64,000 bases of DNA. Source: RPQJ01 sp963762315 (GTDB lineage: Bacteria > Pseudomonadota > Gammaproteobacteria > Steroidobacterales > Steroidobacteraceae). Position 1 is the first letter of the stretch. Every line of letters begins with the position of its first letter. This document shows positions 45,253 to 55,880 of this stretch, piece after piece. Location of the stretch: positions 1,302,001 to 1,366,000 of the forward strand of contig CAVXKO010000004.1 in the NCBI GenBank assembly GCA_963762315.1, read 5' to 3'. A model generated the notes under the pieces. It ran no database searches. It worked only from the letters and a program-made list of their open reading frames with translations, and had not been told where the DNA came from. Made by a program: the position numbers and the translations under genes.

Positions 45253-47607
45253 TCAGGGCACGCCGAAGCGGTACGTCCCGCTCAGGCCATACCAGCGGGG
45301 CTTGGCATACACGCCGGCCACCACGCCCGCGAACAGCGAGCTGTCGAACGCGTACAACCGGTACTTCTCTTCGAAAAGGTTGCTCACGAACGCCGCGACG
45401 CCCCAGCGGCCACTGCCGCTCTCGTAGCTCAGGCGGGCATTCGCCACGGTGTACGAATCCTCCTCTTCCACCGGCGCGCACAGCACCGTGAAGCAGAAGC
45501 TGCTCGAGTACTGGACGTCGCCCTGGATGCCGAACGTGCCACCCGCGACGCCGAACTCGTACCGGGCCAGCGCATTGCCGGAGAATTCCGGGGTCTGCGG
45601 CAGCTCGTGGTCCTCGACCGTCACGCCGTCCGGCAGCGGCACGTCCTTGACCGTCGAATCGAGGAACGACGCAGCGACCTGCAGCGTCAGCCCCTCGATC
45701 GGCCGCGACATGAGTTCCGCCTCGAGGCCGGTGATGTTCGCGTCGAGGTTGATCACGGTCTGCACCGGCCCGAACTGCGCGAAAGCCTGGTAATCGGAGT
45801 AGTCGTAGTAGAACGCCGCCAGGTTCAGCGTGGTCGTGCCGCCGAGCGTCGACTTGACGCCGATCTCGTAGGCATCCAGCGTCTCCTCGTCGAACGGAAT
45901 GCCGTCGAGGAAGACGCGCGGATTGTCGCCGCTGCCATCGGGGTCGAACGGCGTGCCCGTCGAGAACGTATAGCCGCCGCTCTTGCTGCCGCGGTTGAAG
46001 CTTCCATAGAGCAGCAGATTGTCGGTCGGCTTCCAGTCGAGCTGCACACGCGCGGTGATTCCGTCGAAGCTGTGGGTGGCATCGCCCGGAGTCAGGTCGC
46101 TGCCGAGCGGAAAGACCTCGTTCTTGTTGAAGATGATCGTGACGGGCGCCGACAGCGGCGGCGCGCCCTCGGACGGTGGAGGCACTTCCGGCGCGGTGCC
46201 GAAATAGCTGCCTTCGCGCTCGTCGCTCCAGTAGCGCGCGCCGACGATCAGCTTCCAGGCGTCGGCAAAGGCCCATTCGTCCTGCGCGAATACCGCGTAG
46301 GAGGTCGTCTTCTGGGTCATCTCGACCGTCGGGTCGTAGCCGTAGAACGGATCGGCAAACTTGCCGGTGTAGTCGCCGTCGACCTTCATGCCGTACACGC
46401 CCGCCACCCACGTGTGTGCGCCGGATTGGCCCGACAGCCGGAATTCCTGCGAGTACTGGTCGAGGTCGCTGCCCTGGTAGAACAGTACGCCGTCGACCGG
46501 CGAGGCATCGCCGCCTTCGAGGTAGAACTTCTCGCCGTGCTGCCAGTCGGTGATCGAGATCAGGTGCAGTGCATCGCCGATGTCCCAGTCGAAGTGCAGC
46601 GTGGCGCCGGTGATCTCGCGGTCCACGTAGGAGCGCTGCGTCTCCGCAGTCTTCCAGGGGTCGCCGCCCCATTGCGGCGTAATGGCGTCGTTGCGATATC
46701 CCGTGCCGGCCTCACCGGGCCCGGTGCCCCAGAACGCACAGGACTGGTCCTGCCGCGTGAATTCGCCCTGGAACCGGTCGTTCGGGCAGGCCGGCGCCAT
46801 CGAGTACAGGCCCGCCTGCGTCTCCTTGTTCGCCTTCATGTAGCGGACGATCAGGTTCAGGTCCGTGGCGTCCGAAGGCTGCCACGACAGCTGGCCGCGG
46901 ACCGAGTACTGGTCGTTGCCTCCGCGGTCGCCGACGCCCGGGATGACGGACTCCATGTATCCATCGTCCTGGTTGCTGATCGCGGCGATGCGTGCCTGCA
47001 CCTTGTCGCCGAGCGGGCCCGAGACCGCACCCTCGAGGATCCACTGGTTGTAGCTGCCGACGGTCGCGGTCGCGTAACCCGTGAAATAGTCGGTCGGCTT
47101 GTTCGACACGAACTGGATTGCGCCGCCCGTCGCATTGCGGCCGAACAGCGTGCCCTGCGGACCGCGCAGCACTTCCACGCGCGCCAGGTCGAAGATCGGG
47201 AAGCTCGCCATGTTGATCGAGCTCGAGTAGCTGTCGTCCTGGTAGACGGCGACGGGCGGCTCCTGCTGGTCGCCGTAGTCGTTCTGCGATACGCCGCGGA
47301 TGTTGAACACCACCTGCGAAGACGAATACGCATTCATCTTGAGGCTGGGCACCGCGCGCGCGATGTCCGTGGCCGTCGTGATGTTGAGGTCGGTCAGCAT
47401 CTGGTTTCCGAGCACCGTGACCGCAATGCCGACGTCCTGCAGCTTTTCTTCACGGCGTTGCGCGGTCACCACGACTTCCTCGATTCCCGTCGTCGCGGAG
47501 GCTTCCTGTGCCAGGGCCGCATGCGGCGCACAGGCGAGCGCCACGGCCGAGCCCACGAGGGAACCTGAAATACGACTCACTACGGATGGACAGCGTCGGA
47601 CGACCAT
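45253..47607 (-). CDS. TonB-dependent outer-membrane receptor 2
   Basis: 784 aa. Signal peptide to about residue 36 (PHAALA-QEA), plug start IEEVVVTAQRREEKLQDVG, plug motifs (NIRGVSQNDYG, VEVLRGPQGTLFGRNATGG), then a beta-barrel ending in aromatic YGLSGTYRFGVP. The start at 47607 has GGGAG 6 bases upstream. It is located between the MttB 3 gene and the choline-type ABC transporter, all on the minus strand. It may admit methylated amines or their conjugates; the cargo is not readable from sequence. Confidence 0.92.
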   Translation of the reverse strand: MVVRRCPSVVSRISGSLVGSAVALACAPHAALAQEASATTGIEEVVVTAQRREEKLQDVGIAVTVLGNQMLTDLNITTATDIARAVPSLKMNAYSSSQVVFNIRGVSQNDYGDQQEPPVAVYQDDSYSSSINMASFPIFDLARVEVLRGPQGTLFGRNATGGAIQFVSNKPTDYFTGYATATVGSYNQWILEGAVSGPLGDKVQARIAAISNQDDGYMESVIPGVGDRGGNDQYSVRGQLSWQPSDATDLNLIVRYMKANKETQAGLYSMAPACPNDRFQGEFTRQDQSCAFWGTGPGEAGTGYRNDAITPQWGGDPWKTAETQRSYVDREITGATLHFDWDIGDALHLISITDWQHGEKFYLEGGDASPVDGVLFYQGSDLDQYSQEFRLSGQSGAHTWVAGVYGMKVDGDYTGKFADPFYGYDPTVEMTQKTTSYAVFAQDEWAFADAWKLIVGARYWSDEREGSYFGTAPEVPPPSEGAPPLSAPVTIIFNKNEVFPLGSDLTPGDATHSFDGITARVQLDWKPTDNLLLYGSFNRGSKSGGYTFSTGTPFDPDGSGDNPRVFLDGIPFDEETLDAYEIGVKSTLGGTTTLNLAAFYYDYSDYQAFAQFGPVQTVINLDANITGLEAELMSRPIEGLTLQVAASFLDSTVKDVPLPDGVTVEDHELPQTPEFSGNALARYEFGVAGGTFGIQGDVQYSSSFCFTVLCAPVEEEDSYTVANARLSYESGSGRWGVAAFVSNLFEEKYRLYAFDSSLFAGVVAGVYAKPRWYGLSGTYRFGVP

Positions 47608-47629
47608 GACGGACTCCCAGGGTGACGGA

Positions 47630-48838
47630 TCAGGTGAAAGCGTGGGCGCGGGCGTCGCTCGTGGCGAGCGCGCGCAGGACTTCAGTCGGGCCGCAGACAC
47701 CGCGCACGCTGCCGGACTCCGCGAGCAGCACGGGTTGGCCGGCTCGGCACCATTGGATCAGTTGGCGCAACGGCGTTTCGATGTCGGCGACGAGCATCCC
47801 CGTGCCGTCCTCGCCCGCCGAGCGCAGCGAAATCGACTCGCCATCGCGCGTGGCCGCGAGCGGGCGGCCTTGGGCATCGATCGTGGCGGAAAACTGGCGC
47901 GCCGGATCGAGCCAGCGCCGCTCGCCGTCGGTCTGCAGATCGGACAGCGGCTTCATGACCATGCGACCGTTCAGCACCGACAGCGGGTTCATGTGCTGCA
48001 CGAACTCGCCGACATACGCGTTGGCCGGTCGCAGCACGATGTCCTCGGGCGTGCCGGTCTGCACGATGCGCCCGCCTTCGAGGACGGACGTCTGGTTGCC
48101 GAGCTTCAACGCCTCGTCGAGATCGTGCGTCACGAACAGGATGGTCTTGCGCACGCGCGCCTGCAGCGCCAGCAGCTCGTCCTGCAGCTTGGTCCTGATC
48201 AGTGGATCGAGCGCCGAGAACGGTTCGTCCATCAGCAGGATCGGTGCGTCGGTCGCAAAGGCTCGCGCCAGGCCCACGCGTTGCTGCATGCCGCCCGACA
48301 GCTCGTGTCCGTACCGATCCGCCCAGCGCTCCAGGCCGACGAGCTCGAGTTTCTCGTCCACGATGCGTTTGCGAGCATCCTCGGAGTCGCCGCGCAGCTC
48401 GAGGCCGAGCCCCACGTTCTCGCGCACGGTGCGCCAGGGCAGCAGGCCGAACTGCTGGAAGATCATCGCGATCGAGCCGCGGCGCAGCCGGCGCAGGTCG
48501 GCCGCGCTGCAACTGGCGACGTCGACGTGCTTCTCCCCGTCGTACACGAGCACGTGTCCGCGCGTGACGCGATTGAGGCCGTTGGCCGCGCGCAGCAGCG
48601 TCGACTTGCCGGAGCCGGATAACCCCATGAGCACGGAGATCTGCCCGCGCTGCACGGTGAGGCTCGCCTGGCTGACGCCGACGACGACGCCTGTCGCCGA
48701 CTCGATCTCGGTCCGGTTCTTGCCGCCGTCGAGCTGGCCGAGCGCCGTCCTGATCGAGGCATCGCGCTTCCTTCCCGACAGGCTCTTGCTCGGGAACAGG
48801 ATGTCGACCTTGTCGAACTCGACCGCCGCGGCGCTCAT
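47630..48838 (-). CDS. choV: Choline/betaine ABC transporter ATP-binding protein (ChoV/ProV-like)
   Basis: A 402-aa ATPase of the quaternary-amine uptake family. Walker A GLSGSGKST (72-80), Q-loop FQQFGLLPWRTV, signature LSGGMQQRVGLARA, Walker B ILLMDEPF and switch THDLDEA are all present. The C-terminal 120 residues are CBS-like, as in ProV/OpuAA, where they sense ionic strength. The long N-terminal extension with FPSKSLSGRKR is typical of ChoV. It starts at an ATGA overlap with the permease gene. The 22-base gap to the TonB receptor suggests one transcript. Confidence 0.92.
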   Translation of the reverse strand: MSAAAVEFDKVDILFPSKSLSGRKRDASIRTALGQLDGGKNRTEIESATGVVVGVSQASLTVQRGQISVLMGLSGSGKSTLLRAANGLNRVTRGHVLVYDGEKHVDVASCSAADLRRLRRGSIAMIFQQFGLLPWRTVRENVGLGLELRGDSEDARKRIVDEKLELVGLERWADRYGHELSGGMQQRVGLARAFATDAPILLMDEPFSALDPLIRTKLQDELLALQARVRKTILFVTHDLDEALKLGNQTSVLEGGRIVQTGTPEDIVLRPANAYVGEFVQHMNPLSVLNGRMVMKPLSDLQTDGERRWLDPARQFSATIDAQGRPLAATRDGESISLRSAGEDGTGMLVADIETPLRQLIQWCRAGQPVLLAESGSVRGVCGPTEVLRALATSDARAHAFT

Positions 48839-50695
48839 TCATCCCCCTTGCGATCCGGTGGCCGGCTGATCCGATCGAGCATGATCGCGAGCAGCACGAT
48901 CGCGAGGCCAGCCTCGAAACCCATACCGACCTGCACGGTGTTGAGCGCCCGCACGACCGGCACACCGAGGCCTCCCGCGCCGACCAGCGCTGCAATGACG
49001 ACCATCGACAGGCTCAGCATGATGCACTGGGTGACGCCGGCGAGGATCATCGGCCCCGCACTCGGCAGTTCGACCTTGAACAGCAACTGCAACGGCGTGG
49101 CGCCGAACGCCTGTCCTGCCTCGCGCAGCGTCTTCGGCACCGACGAGATGCCGAGTTGCGTGAGGCGAATCGGCGCCGGCAACGCGAAGATGATCGTCGA
49201 GATCAGGCCCGGCACGACGCCGAGCCCGAACAGGACCAGCGTCGGCGTCAGGTAGACGAACGTCGGCAGCGTCTGCATCAGGTCGAGCACCGGTCGCATT
49301 GCGGCGTAGACCCTCGGGCGCTTGGCGCCCCAGATGCCGAGCGGCACGCCGATCACCGTCGCGATGAATGCCGCAACCAGCACCAGCGTAAGCGTCTCGA
49401 GCGTCGCATCCCAGTAGCCCTGGTTCATGATGAAGAGCAGCGACAGGATGACGAACACGACGAGCCCGATGGACCTGCGCACGGCGTAGGCGATGGCGGC
49501 CAGGGCCAGGATCAGCATCGGCGCCGGCATCGCGTTCAGCACCCATGCCACGGCCCGTGTACAGCCCGTGAGCACGCTCGCGACGCCGTCGAAGAAGCCG
49601 CGCGCGTGCTTCTTCGTGTATTCGACGAACCGCGTGGCCGTGTCGCCAACCGGGATCTTGTGCGCGGCCACCCAGTCGTCGAACCGCGGTCTGTGCCGCT
49701 TCGCTTTGGCCGTGCCGCGCAGCACGTCGAGCGCGGGCAGGCCGTCGTACGACTGCACGCCCTGCAACCACGGTTCCATGCGTGCGGGGCGCTTCGACAC
49801 CCACTCGCGGGCCAGGTCCGCGGCGGACACCTTGTCCGTGAGGATACGATCCATGAAGCCGTTCTCGAGGTCGACGTCGAACTCGAGGTTCTTGAACAGT
49901 CGGCCAAGGTTGGGGCACTGTTCGACGTAACCCTTGCGCACCAGCGTGTTGACGGTCGCGGCGCCAAAGTCGGGGCCGAATGAATCGTCGCCGCCCGTCA
50001 GGTACTTGAGCGGGAAGTGCGTGTTCATCGGGTGCGGCGCCCAGGCGAGGAACACGATCGGCGACTTGCCCCGCACGGCCCGCTCGACCTGCGCCAGCAT
50101 GCCCTGCTCGCTCGACTCCACGACCTTGAATCCAGCCGAGGCCGAACTCGTTCTTCTTGATCAGGTCGAGGATCAGTTCATTGCCGTCGTTGCCGGGCTC
50201 GATGCCATAAATCGATGCCCCCAGCTCTTTTCTGAATTTGTTGATGTCGGCGAAATCCTTGAGGCCCTTCTCCCACAGGTAATCGGGCACCGCGAGGGTG
50301 TACTTCGCGCCGACGAGGTTCGGGCGCAGCGACTGGATCGAGCCGTCGTCGAGGTACGGCTGCAGCATCGGGCCCTGCGTGGGCATCCAGTTCGCGAGGA
50401 ACACGTCCATGTCCCCGTTCTTCATGGACTGGAAGGTGACTGGCACGGACAGCACCGTGATCGACGGCTGGTAGCCGAGTTCCGTGAGGATCTGGGCCGT
50501 CACGGCGGTGGTGGCGGATTCGGCCGTCCAGCCCACGTCGGAGAGGCGGACCTTGCGGCAGCTCGGCGGATCCGCAGTCTCGGCCGAGGCCTGGCCGATG
50601 CCGACGACGAACGCGCACACGAGAGCCGCAGCCGCAGCGTACGACCGCAATCCTCGGAGCAGCGTGGCCATGGCCGGCCGCCGGCTCGCATCCAT
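48835..50695 (-). CDS. Fused choline-binding protein and permease (ChoX-ChoW-like), one frame break
   Basis: A 619-aa two-domain importer subunit. A signal peptide (to about residue 38, GQASAE) leads into a ChoX-type substrate-binding domain (VRLSDVGWTAESATTA, LANWMPTQGPML, YGIEPGNDGNELI). From about residue 320 there are six or more membrane helices with a ProW-type EAA loop (LREAGQAFGATPLQLLFKV). One extra base at 50134 splits the frame at FGLG-GFKVVESSEQGM; removal gives 620 codons. Rhizobial ChoX and ChoW are separate; the fusion in binding-protein-first order is less usual. The expected substrate is choline or a betaine. Confidence 0.87.
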
Positions 50696-50910
50696 TTTCG
50701 AGACCCCCTGATCTCCGCGTGTTATGGCGCATAGGTAACAGGCCCGGACGGGCCGCGTCAAACGTCGCCGCGAGAGACGCCTCGTTTAGCGCTGGCCGGG
50801 CTCGGGTTGCGTCGTATAATCTGCGCCGCTGCGCCACGGATTCGCGCATCCCATACCCACATGAAAGGCCGGATCGGCAGCGGCGTGATCCCGGCCCTGG
50901 AGCAGCTGCG

Positions 50911-51687
50911 ATGGAGATCAGGGATTTTGCGATGGACTTCTTCTCGCTCGCGGGCAAGAAGGCCATCGTCACGGGCGGCAACACCGGGCTCGGCCAGGCA
51001 TTCACGCTGGCCCTCGCGAAAGCGGGCGCCGACGTGTTCGTGCCGAGCGTCATGGACGACGACGGCAAGACCGGGCCGCTCGTCGCGGAGACGGGACGCC
51101 GCTACGAGTACTTGAAGACCGACATCACGAAGCCCGGCGCGGCGGCCAGCGTGATCGACGAGTGCGTGAAGCGCTTCGGCAGCGTCGACATCCTCGTCAA
51201 CAGCGCAGGCATCTGCCCGCTCGCCGAAGTCCTCGACTTCGGGCGGCCGCAATGGGACGCGACGGTTGCCGTGAATCTCACGGCCGCGTTCGAGCTCAGC
51301 TACGAAGCCGCGAAGAAGATGATTCCGCAGCAGAGCGGCAAGATCATCAACATCTGCTCGCTGTTTTCCTTCCTCGGCGGCCGCTGGTCGTCGGCCTATG
51401 CGGCGACCAAGCACGGCCTCGCCGGCTTCACCAAGGCGTACTGCGACGAGCTCGCGATGCACAACATCCAGGTGAACGGCATCGCGCCCGGGTACTACGC
51501 GACCGAGATCACCCGCCAGACGCGCAGCAACCCGGAGACGAACCAGCGCGTGCTCGACCACATCCCGGCCGAGCGCTGGGGCGAGCCGGTCGACCTGATG
51601 GGAGCGCTCGTGTTCCTCGCGAGCCGTGCGTCGAACTACGTCAACGGCCACCTGCTCGTCGTCGACGGTGGCTATCTCGTTCGCTGA
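50911..51687 (+). CDS. Short-chain dehydrogenase (KduD-like SDR)
   Basis: A 258-aa classical SDR: TGGNTGLGQA cofactor motif, NSAG, catalytic Ser in ICSLFSF and the YAATK tetrad, and the ending NYVNGHLLVVDGGYLVR. Closest in style to 2-deoxy-D-gluconate/uronate dehydrogenases (KduD). ATG 50911 has GGAG 9 bases upstream; ATG 50932 (MDFFSLAGKK) is an alternative that matches the family start better. It heads the operon that runs through a FGGY kinase and an FAD oxidase into the second sox set, and is divergent from the choline transporter. Confidence 0.88.
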   Translation: MEIRDFAMDFFSLAGKKAIVTGGNTGLGQAFTLALAKAGADVFVPSVMDDDGKTGPLVAETGRRYEYLKTDITKPGAAASVIDECVKRFGSVDILVNSAGICPLAEVLDFGRPQWDATVAVNLTAAFELSYEAAKKMIPQQSGKIINICSLFSFLGGRWSSAYAATKHGLAGFTKAYCDELAMHNIQVNGIAPGYYATEITRQTRSNPETNQRVLDHIPAERWGEPVDLMGALVFLASRASNYVNGHLLVVDGGYLVR

Positions 51688-51702
51688 GGCACGCATCCAC
51701 GC

Positions 51703-53137
51703 ATGTCCGGCCGCTATCTCATCGGAATCGACAACGGCTCGCAGAGCACGAAGGTCGTCATCTACGACCTCGCCGGCAATCCCGTGGCGGAGGGTCGCCA
51801 GGTGCTGCGTCCGGCCCACCGGCCGCGGCCCGGCATCGTGCAGCATCCGGACGACGATCTCTGGGACTCGATCGTCGTCGCGAGCCGGCAGGCGCTGGCG
51901 AATTTCAAGGGCGATCCGCGCGAGATCGTCGGCGTCGGCCTCTGCACGATCCGCTGCTGCAAGGCGTTCCTGAAAGCCGACGGTTCGCTCGTCGAGCCGG
52001 TGATGAGCTGGATGGACTCGCGCGCGTACCAGCCGTGGCTGCCGGACGATCCGTCGCTGGCCTATGCGACCACTTCGTCGGGCTACATCACCCATCGCTT
52101 TACAGGCCAGTTCCGCGACACCGCGGCCAACAGCATCCTGCTGCAGTGGCCGATCGATACCGACGCCTGGCAGTGGAGCCGGGATCCGGCGCTGTTGAAG
52201 CAGTTCAATCTGCGCCGCGAGCAATTGTTCGAACTGGTCATGCCGGGCGCGATCGTCGGTCACGTCACCGCCGACGCATCCAGGGCCACCGGCATACCCG
52301 AAGGGCTGCCCGTCGTCGCCACGGCGAACGACAAGGCCGTCGAAGCGCTCGGCTCCGGCTCGCTCGACGAGCGCACTGCCCTGATCTCGCTCGGCACGTA
52401 CATCGCCTCGATGGTGCACGGCCGCGAGAACCGGCAGGACGCGCAGCATTTCTGGACCAACTTCGGCTGCATCCCCGGCAAGTACCTCTACGAGAGCCAC
52501 GGCATCCGCCGCGGCATGTGGACGCTGACGTGGTTCATGGATCTGCTCGGCCCGGAGTTCGCTGCGGCTGCTGCAGCGAACGGCGTGACGCGCGAGCACG
52601 TGCTCGAGCAGGAAGCGGCCACGGTCCATGCCGGCAGCGACGGCCTGATGACGGTGCTCGACTGGCTTGCGCCGACGGACAAGCCGTTCCGCAAGGGCCT
52701 CATGCTTGGGTTCGATGCCCGCCAGACGCGCGGCCACATCTATCGCTCCATCCTCGAAGCCATCGCGCTCACGATGAAGGACAACGTCGACGCGATGTGC
52801 CAGGGAACTCGGGACCTCGCTGCAGGAAGTGGTGATCTCGGGAGGCGGCGCGCAGAGCCCGCTCTTCATGCAGATCTTCGCCGACGTCTTCGGCATCCCG
52901 ACTTCACGCGCCGTGGGGCCAAGCGGCGCCAGCCTTGGAGCCGCCGTCTGTGCTGCGGTCGCGACGGGCCTCTATCCTGACTTTGCGACGGCCGTGGCGA
53001 CGATGGAAAAGCCGCGCCAGTCGTTCGCGCCGAACGCCGCGAACACCGAAACTTACCGTCGCATGAACACGGGCTACCGGACCATCCGCGACGCGACGGA
53101 TCCGGTGCTCGAACGTTCCTTCGCCCTCTTCCACTGA
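51703..53137 (+). CDS. FGGY-family carbohydrate kinase, one frame break
   Basis: A 477-aa sugar/polyol kinase of the xylulokinase-like group. It has the N-terminal phosphate loop IGIDNGSQSTKVVIYD, SWMDSRA, GYITHRFTG, and the C-terminal nucleotide motif ISGGGAQSPLFMQIFADV. One extra G in the run 52803-52805 breaks the frame at CQ-ELGTSLQE; removing it gives 478 codons. It lies 15 bases after the SDR and 36 before the FAD oxidase. The substrate is unknown; with the SDR it suggests a sugar, polyol or sugar-acid branch. Confidence 0.87.
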
Positions 53138-53173
53138 CTCCGGCTCACGCCGCGACTTGAAAAGGATCGCACC

Positions 53174-54613
53174 ATGCCCTTGAGCAGAACCGCCATCGTC
53201 CAGGGACTCCAGAAGATCGTCGGTCCCGCGAACGTCATCACGGACGAGCAGGAACTGAAGCAGAGCAGCATCGACCGCCTGCACCTGTACGAGGACGTGC
53301 ACGGCGTGTTCACGCAGCCGTTGCCGGCCGCCGTCGTCATGGCGCGCAGCACGCAGCACGTGGTCGACGTGCTGAAGATGGCGAACGAGCATCGTATCAA
53401 CGTCGTGGCGCGGACCGGCCGCACCGCTACCGAGGGCGGGCTGCAGACGATCGTGCCCGACTCGATCGTGCTCGACGGCTCGGGCATGAACAAGATCCTC
53501 AAGATCGACGCCTACAACATGCAGGCCACCGCGCAGTGCGGCGTGTGCCTGCAGACGCTCGAGGACGAGGTGCGCAAGCACGGCGTCACGACCGGCCATT
53601 CGCCGCAGTCGAAGCCGATCGCGCAGATGGGCGGCCTCGTGGCGACCCGCAGCATCGGCCAGTTCTCGACGCTGTACGGCGGCATCGAGGACATGGTCGT
53701 CGGCTGCGAGGCCGTGTTCCCCGACGGCACCATCACCCGCATCAAGAATGTGCCGCGCCGCGCGGTCGGCCCGGACATCCGCCACGTGGTGATCGGCAAC
53801 GAAGGCGCGCTCTGCTACATCACGGAAGTGACGGTGAAACTCTTCCCGTACCTGCCGAAGAACAACACCTTCGTCGGCTGGACGCTCAAGAACATGCGCA
53901 CCGGCTTCGAGGCCCTGCGCGAAGTGATGGTTGGCGGCTACAAGCCGTCCGTCGCCCGGCTCTACGATCCGCCGGACGGCGCCTTCCACTTCTCGAAATT
54001 CGCCGCCAAGGACGACTGCGTGCTGCTGTTCATGGCCGAAGGTCCGGCCGGCGTCGTGAAGGCGACGATCGAGGGCATCAAGGAACTGGTCGCGAAATTC
54101 CCGGAGTGCAGACCGGTGGATCCGCACCATCTCGAAGAGTGGTTCGCCGACCTCAACTGGGGGGCGGACAAGATTGCCAACGAGCGCAAGGAAATCGTTG
54201 CAACCAAGACGATGGGCCGCACGACGGAAGTGTCGGCCGACTGGAGCACGATCTGCGACATCTACGAGAACGCGTTGAAGCGCCTCAAGGTCGACGTGCC
54301 GGACATCACCGTGGCGGGCGGGCATTCCTCGCACAGCTACGTCAACGGCACCAACATGTACTTCATCTACTACTACAACGTGAACTGCCCGCCGGAGCAG
54401 GAAGTCACGAAGTACCGGCGCGAGATCAATCGCGTGATCTGCGAGGAGACGCTGAAGCTTGGCGGGTCGGTGGTGCACCACCATGGCATGGGCAAGGCGC
54501 GCACGCCGTGGGTGAAGGAAGAGTACGGCTCGTCGTACTACATCCTCGAGCGCCTGAAGCGGGCGTTCGACCCGAACGACGTCATGAACAAGGCCACGAT
54601 CATTCCGGACTGA
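53174..54613 (+). CDS. FAD-linked oxidase (VAO/GlcD/alkyl-DHAP-synthase-like)
   Basis: A 479-aa flavoprotein of the PCMH/VAO fold. FAD-binding region VVARTGRTATEGGLQ and GHSPQSKPIAQMGGLVATRS; C-terminal oxidase domain with HHHGMGKAR and FDPNDVMNKATIIP. It resembles D-2-hydroxyacid dehydrogenases and alkylglycerone-phosphate synthases, which oxidise hydroxy acids or form ether bonds. AAGGA lies 8 bases before the ATG. The 4-base gap to soxB2 shows that it is co-translated with a demethylase, an unusual association. Confidence 0.82.
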   Translation: MPLSRTAIVQGLQKIVGPANVITDEQELKQSSIDRLHLYEDVHGVFTQPLPAAVVMARSTQHVVDVLKMANEHRINVVARTGRTATEGGLQTIVPDSIVLDGSGMNKILKIDAYNMQATAQCGVCLQTLEDEVRKHGVTTGHSPQSKPIAQMGGLVATRSIGQFSTLYGGIEDMVVGCEAVFPDGTITRIKNVPRRAVGPDIRHVVIGNEGALCYITEVTVKLFPYLPKNNTFVGWTLKNMRTGFEALREVMVGGYKPSVARLYDPPDGAFHFSKFAAKDDCVLLFMAEGPAGVVKATIEGIKELVAKFPECRPVDPHHLEEWFADLNWGADKIANERKEIVATKTMGRTTEVSADWSTICDIYENALKRLKVDVPDITVAGGHSSHSYVNGTNMYFIYYYNVNCPPEQEVTKYRREINRVICEETLKLGGSVVHHHGMGKARTPWVKEEYGSSYYILERLKRAFDPNDVMNKATIIPD

Positions 54614-54617
54614 CCTC

Positions 54618-55874
54618 GTGCCCAAGCGCTACTCGATCTTCAGCCTGCTCCGGGAAACCTTCAGCGGGCATCGCGGCTGGCAACCCGCGTGGCGAGACGC
54701 GGCGCCGAAGCCGAACTACGACGTGATCATCGTCGGCGGCGGTGGACATGGTCTCGCCACGGCGTACTACCTCGCGAAGAACCATGGCATCCGCAACGTT
54801 GCGGTGGTCGAGAAGGGCTACATCGGCAGCGGTAACGTCGGTCGCAACACCACGATCGTCCGTTCGAACTACCTGATGCCCGGCAATGTGCCGTTCTACG
54901 AGTGGTCTTTGAAGCTCTGGGAGGGGCTCGAGCAGGACATCAACTACAACGCGATGGTCAGCCAGCGCGGCGTCCTGAACCTGTTCCACAGCGATTCGCA
55001 GCGCGACGCATTCGTGCGCCGCGGCAACTCGATGCGGCTGCATGGCGTCGATGGCGAGATCCTGGGCGTCGAGGAGATCCGCAAGCTCCTGCCGATGGCC
55101 GACTTCGACAACGCCCGCTTCCCGATCCGCGGCGGCCTGCTGCAACGTCGCGGCGGCACGGTGCGGCACGACGCGGTGGCCTGGGGCTTTGCGCGCGCCG
55201 CCAGCCAGCTCGGCGTGGACGTGATTCAGAACTGCGAAGTCACCGGCATAAAGCGCGAGAACGGCTCAGTGGTCGGCGTCGAAACCACGCGCGGCTTCAT
55301 CGGAAGCCGTCGAGTCGGGCTTGCTTGCGCGGGCAATACGTCGCGCGTCGGCGCGATGGCGGGATTGCGGCTGCCGATCGAGAGCCACGTACTGCAGGCC
55401 TTCATCTCCGAGGGCCTCAAGCCGATCGTGCCCTGCGTCGTGACATTCGGCGCCGGGCACTTTTACATCAGCCAGTCCGACAAGGGTGGGCTCGTGTTCG
55501 GCGGCAGCATCGACATGTACAACTCGTACGCCCAGCGCGGCAACCTGCCGACCGTCGAGGACGTGTGCGAGGAAGGCGTCGCCCTGATGCCGTGCCTCAG
55601 CCGCGTGCGCGTGCTTCGCTCGTGGGGCGGCACCTGCGACATGTCGATGGACGGTTCGCCGATCATCGATCGCACGCCGGTGGACGGGCTTTACCTGAAC
55701 GCCGGGTGGAATTATGGCGGCTTCAAGGCGACACCCGCGTCTGGTTGGTGCTTCGCGCACCTGATCGCGACCGACGAGCCGCACGCGGTCGGCGCCGCGT
55801 ATCGGCTGGACCGTTTCGCCACCGGCAAACTCATCGACGAGCGTGGCGCCGGCGCGTCCCCGAACAAGCACTGA
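54618..55874 (+). CDS. soxB: Sarcosine oxidase beta subunit-like (SoxB), set 2
   Basis: A 418-aa SoxB paralogue: FAD motif GGGGHG (40-45) and His184 in RHDAVAWG for FMN attachment. The GTG at 54618 follows the oxidase stop by 4 bases. It shares the RNTTI-RSNYL block with set 1 but differs over much of the substrate side (LMPGNVPFYEWS versus LFSESAALYDHA). It is first in a B-D-A-G series and, unlike set 1, is attached to carbohydrate-type genes. The true substrate could be an N-methyl compound other than sarcosine. Confidence 0.9.
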   Translation: MPKRYSIFSLLRETFSGHRGWQPAWRDAAPKPNYDVIIVGGGGHGLATAYYLAKNHGIRNVAVVEKGYIGSGNVGRNTTIVRSNYLMPGNVPFYEWSLKLWEGLEQDINYNAMVSQRGVLNLFHSDSQRDAFVRRGNSMRLHGVDGEILGVEEIRKLLPMADFDNARFPIRGGLLQRRGGTVRHDAVAWGFARAASQLGVDVIQNCEVTGIKRENGSVVGVETTRGFIGSRRVGLACAGNTSRVGAMAGLRLPIESHVLQAFISEGLKPIVPCVVTFGAGHFYISQSDKGGLVFGGSIDMYNSYAQRGNLPTVEDVCEEGVALMPCLSRVRVLRSWGGTCDMSMDGSPIIDRTPVDGLYLNAGWNYGGFKATPASGWCFAHLIATDEPHAVGAAYRLDRFATGKLIDERGAGASPNKH

Positions 55875-55880
55875 GCGACC

